Below, piece by piece: positions 60,769 to 64,000 of a stretch of 64,000 bases of DNA; the stretch's first letter is position 1, and each line of letters starts with the position of its first letter. A program made the position numbers and the translations under genes. This stretch comes from Drosophila pseudoobscura (Eukaryota > Arthropoda > Insecta > Diptera > Drosophilidae). Below the pieces are notes generated by a model that saw only the letters and a program-made list of their open reading frames with translations, was not told the origin of the DNA and ran no database searches. The stretch is taken from NCBI RefSeq assembly GCF_009870125.1, contig NC_046681.1, positions 24,078,001 through 24,142,000 of the forward strand, in the 5' to 3' direction.

Positions 60769-62578
60769 CTAGAGGTTGGCCAAGATGGCTTCCGTCGTCT
60801 TGCCCTTGGTTTCGGGAACAAATATGGCTATGAACAGAGCTGCGCTGAAGGACATGCTGGCGAACATAAAGACGGTCCCATGCATACCCAGTGATTCTGT
60901 GAACAGGGGCATCAACTGCGGGAAAAGATAAAGAATTATAGCAGAGTTATAATGCCACCAGGAGGGTTGACTCGGACCCACCTTGATTGCGGCTGTGGCA
61001 ATCACCCAAAGCACTGACATGAGTATCATATTCGCTGTGCTGCGTACTTTGGGCGGCAGGATCTCCGCTATGACCAGAAAGGGTAACGTCAGCAGACCGC
61101 TGGCGGCCAGGAGCAGCATAAACGAGAAGCCAGCCACGGGCACCCAACCGAAGGAGCTGACGTCGTAGCCCAAGACCTTGAGATAGCTATAGCTGCCCAT
61201 GGCGCTCTGACCCAGACCAATGCCCACGGCGGACACGAGCAGCAGGATCTTGCGACCCGCTCGCTCCACCAGAACCGTGGACGCGTAGCAACCGAGCAAC
61301 TGAATCGAGCCGACAATAATGGCCGACACAGTGGGTGCCAGACTGGCGCCGGCCTGCTCGAAAATCACAGCCGTGTAGTTGACCATCGCGAAGCAGCCGC
61401 ACAACTGATTGAACATCACGAGGCCCAGACCAATGAAGAAGGCCTTTCTCGTCTTGACATCAGCTGGAAACAAGAAGGGAGCTCTTTAGCACCTCAATGG
61501 CAGCGTATTTTTCTCTGAATTACTCACCAAAGTCAGCACAGGTTACGGCATGTTCATCGCCATCATTGTCATTCCCATCGAGATCTGTCTTTTCTGTGGG
61601 CTTCAGTTTTTCCAGCTCCAGTTTGAGATCTTCACTGAGTTCCTTGGCGGGACTGTACTGAATATTTCGATAGTAGCGCAGAGATAGCTTAGCCTCCTCC
61701 ACTCGATTGTGCTTGGCCAGGTACTCCGGTGTGTCCGGCATAAACCAGAAGCAGCCCACAAACAAAAAGGATAAGGTAGAGACAATCCACGACACTGTGG
61801 CATAGTCAAAGTAGTAGCCCAAAACGAACGCCAGGACAACTCCACCATTGCATGTCAGCACCAGGAATGTGCCCAAAACACCTCGAACACTAAGCAACAA
61901 AAGGAATCAATCAATGGCACACATTATCAACGAAGAAATCTCACCTGTCCGATGCCAGCTCTGCTATATAAATGGGTATCACCGAAAAGCAGCCGCCTCC
62001 CGCTACGCCGCCAATGAATCGAGCAATAATCAAGTGCGTTGGAGTGCTGGCAAATGGTATTATAATCCAGCCAATCTACGTACAATATGGAACTTTAGTT
62101 TCAACTAATCGATGCGACGCAGGTTCATGGTTCATACCAGATTTGGCAGCGCCATCCATAGGAGGGACCACCGCCGGCCGATTTTCTCCGCCAGCCAGGC
62201 AAACAGAATGCCTCCGAAAAGACCGCCTATGCAAATGGTGGATGCCACCCAGCCCTGATCCTGAGTGCTTAATGGTCCCGTTTCCAGGGGACTATCCTCG
62301 CCGCCCAGTTCCAGAAAACTGGCCGAGGGCCAGCCACAAAATGCTCCATACGATATGGACACAATGTTTACTGCGGAGAAGGGTAAGATAGATATTTAAT
62401 ACCCTGATTTTCCCCCAAACGTATGCTATATTGAATGGATATCTTAAGTATTCCGATTTTAAACTTGTTTTAGTAGAATATCCACTATAATACACATCTT
62501 TGCAGCACTCTCACTTGAGGTTTACTAACCACTTATGGCAGCCAGGTACTGATATTTAGTACTACCCGAAGAACTCAT
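60769..62578 (-). CDS. SLC2/MFS sugar transporter, divergent layout (cluster gene 5)
   Basis: Six exons join in frame: 62578–62530, 62370–62138, 62075–61945, 61890–61528, 61463–60983, 60915–60769 (467 residues). It shares introns 1–4 with genes 1–4 in position and phase (the 131-nt exon is identical in length). It lacks their last intron after the FPxK motif; its own last intron lies about 68 nt further on, after ATAAIK. Signatures: EKIGRR in loop 2, PDTPEYLA after helix 6, helix 7 FNQLCGCFAMVNY, loop 8 GRK, C-terminal PETKGKTTEAILANL. The central loop carries an Asp/Asn-rich insertion (DLDGNDNDGDEH). It is an older branch of the cluster, probably a facilitated sugar transporter; the substrate is unknown. 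Confidence 0.88.
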
Positions 62579-63911
62579 GATGTTAATGTGATTTTTCCAC
62601 TGATTAAACTAGTGTATACAGTATGTATATTCATCTAAAATGCATTGCCCGACGACAGCGAATCCTCGAATGCTCGATGGGCGTTGTTTGCCACTAAGTT
62701 TTCACGCTTAACTAAGCGAAACCAGTGGCTGGAAGATAATATTTATACATTGCATTAGATCGTAAATGAACACGAAACCGCCAGAGAGCCAGCGAGGGAG
62801 CCAAGTTGTAAAGAGAATGCGCGACAGGGAGCGCAAACTCTGTAGATTAGGGGAACTACTGCTCGTATATGGTACGGCGTTATCACCGCACCTCATTATG
62901 CTCATAGAGAACTCGTAAGAGAACGGGCAGAACTATCAACTAAACGAAAACTAATATATTACTGCCTCAGGGTGTGAATGCATATTTGTTGTTGCTAACC
63001 CCCGAGGGATTATTTACAATTATAATTGCAGTGCCCAATGCTTTTGAATTATTGCCCATTTCCCTGATTTGATAGCCGTTCGAAACAGCAGCTGTAATGA
63101 GAGAGAGAGAGAGGGGCAACAAAGAGAGCGAGCAGGAGAGAGAGAGAGAGAAAGATTAGGCATTGCGATTGTAAATTACATACTAATAATGCGCAAATAT
63201 TTGCCACTGTCCCCAGATACAGATACCCGCGGCAAACAGACGTCCGTCCGAATTATTCCCCATTAAAGGCGTAAATTTGGATTACTCTTTGGCCAGCTTA
63301 GGGTCTTGTCTCTGTTTGTTCGCCAAGCGAAAGTACTCGTGCCGGAGCTGGTTGTGTGATCATGAGGATGATATGGGGGCCACAAGGCGTGCTAAGAGCA
63401 TGCGCCTCGAAAGAAAAGGAAAGCCAAATATGATGGCCAATCGTAAAGATATTCTGTCTCTAGTGTTTCTGATTAAACTTCAATTTGTCTTTGAAACTTT
63501 TTTCAGTGTAGATTTGAAGCAGTTTGAAAGATATGAAACGCGTGTCCCAACATTTCGTAATACTAACAACGTTCTAGACGTTTTTTTGGCTAATCATTAA
63601 TTAAAAAGCAATTCCAGCGACTTTTATCTTGGGTAATTTCTGGGCAGAACCCACCCCGTGCGAGATAAGATTTATATGATCTTCGGAGAAGGGAAAGAGT
63701 ACCACAGAGTGGAGTACAGATAAGACGAGGTTCCCGCCCCCCCTTTACCAGAATCATTTCTGAGCGGATGAGTAAGAACTTAGAAGGTATTTCATGTCGG
63801 TATGCAATAAGAGAATTCGTTGCATATGTTACTGTCCTTCGTTAAATCGAAACTAATCTACATTTATTATATTAATACTATCGTTGGTATGTGAGCTAGC
63901 AGGTGCATGCC
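62579..63911. other. Intergenic region upstream of transporter gene 5
   Basis: No coding gene is seen. (GA)n tracts lie at about 63099–63114 and 63135–63152. The part nearest 63912 is presumably the 3' UTR of the minus-strand gene that enters at the end of the window. Confidence 0.5.
63099..63152. repeat. Two (GA)n microsatellite tracts
   Basis: GA runs separated by a short A/C-rich spacer. Confidence 0.8.
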
Positions 63912-64000
63912 TCAAATGTGTGTGGCAATGTGGCCATTGGTTATAGCCGAGCCCTTGGCCACTCCCCCATCGTCCACATAGCCGAGCTCACGTTGCACGG
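63912..64000 (-). CDS. 3' end of a gene running out of the window (28 codons)
   Basis: On the minus strand the last 89 nt read openly to a TGA at 63914–63912: VQRELGYVDDGG, then VAKGSAITNGHIATHI. The codon use (GTG, CTC, GGC, GCC, third-base G/C) is typical of fly coding DNA and contrasts with the AT-rich DNA after the stop. The acidic-to-polar tail would suit the cytoplasmic end of a membrane protein, but 28 residues do not identify it. Confidence 0.6.
   Translation of the reverse strand, partial: VQRELGYVDDGGVAKGSAITNGHIATHI

Noticed and set aside
1-64000. CRISPR arrays, bacterial operons, tRNA or rRNA genes
   Set aside because: Direct repeats present are microsatellites or transposon parts. 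No tRNA cloverleaf or rRNA segment was recognised, and all genes are spliced eukaryotic genes.

Overview
The window is animal nuclear DNA, almost certainly from a Drosophila fly. The exon–intron structures, AT-rich introns, poly-Q/poly-A/poly-H coding repeats, abundant (CA)n, (GA)n and (TA)n microsatellites and DINE-1/INE-1-like repeat signatures all fit. I recognise the ecdysone-inducible ABC transporter E23, the single fly Aster/GRAMD1 lipid-transfer gene (CG34394) and a tandem cluster of sugar-transporter-like genes. From memory this matches the D. melanogaster 23C neighbourhood (Muller element B). The density of GGGTAT-type repeats suggests an obscura-group species, but that is an impression, not a proof.

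Layout. (1) 1–892: non-coding, possibly intron of the first gene. (2) 893–5682 (+): Aster-like gene, seven coding exons rebuilt in one open frame (GRAM, VASt and C-terminal membrane segment). It is followed by a long AT-rich 3' flank that carries an approximately 0.8 kb terminal-inverted-repeat element at 5838–6631. (3) 9312–10511 (−): an unrecognised three-exon gene for a basic Ser/Lys-rich protein with an N-terminal coiled coil and a hydrophobic segment. (4) 10512–17043: the E23 upstream region, with a CpG- and GAGA-rich candidate promoter near 14.4–15.2 kb. (5) 17044–48019 (+): E23, eight coding exons and 1060 residues. Its first coding exon encodes only a low-complexity leader and is separated from the ABC exons by a 26.8 kb intron that fills most of the window. 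That intron holds an hsp27-type ecdysone response element match, CpG/GAGA islands, G-quadruplex motifs, a perfect 30-bp hairpin and several repeat insertions. (6) 49924–62578 (−): five SLC2/MFS sugar transporter genes in tandem. Four share one exon layout (70–94, 230, 131, 329–347, 413, 201 nt) and the fifth has its last intron shifted. All five frames are intact. (7) 63912–64000 (−): the last 28 codons of a further gene that runs out of the window.

The genes do not form one pathway. Membrane transport is the common theme: intracellular sterol transfer (Aster), ecdysteroid-linked ABCG export (E23) and facilitated sugar or polyol uptake (SLC2 cluster). E23 and the transporter cluster are convergently oriented.

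All splice sites were called by eye. They rest on GT–AG (once GC–AG) signals, on phase agreement and, in the cluster, on identical exon sizes between paralogues. No RNA or database evidence was available.
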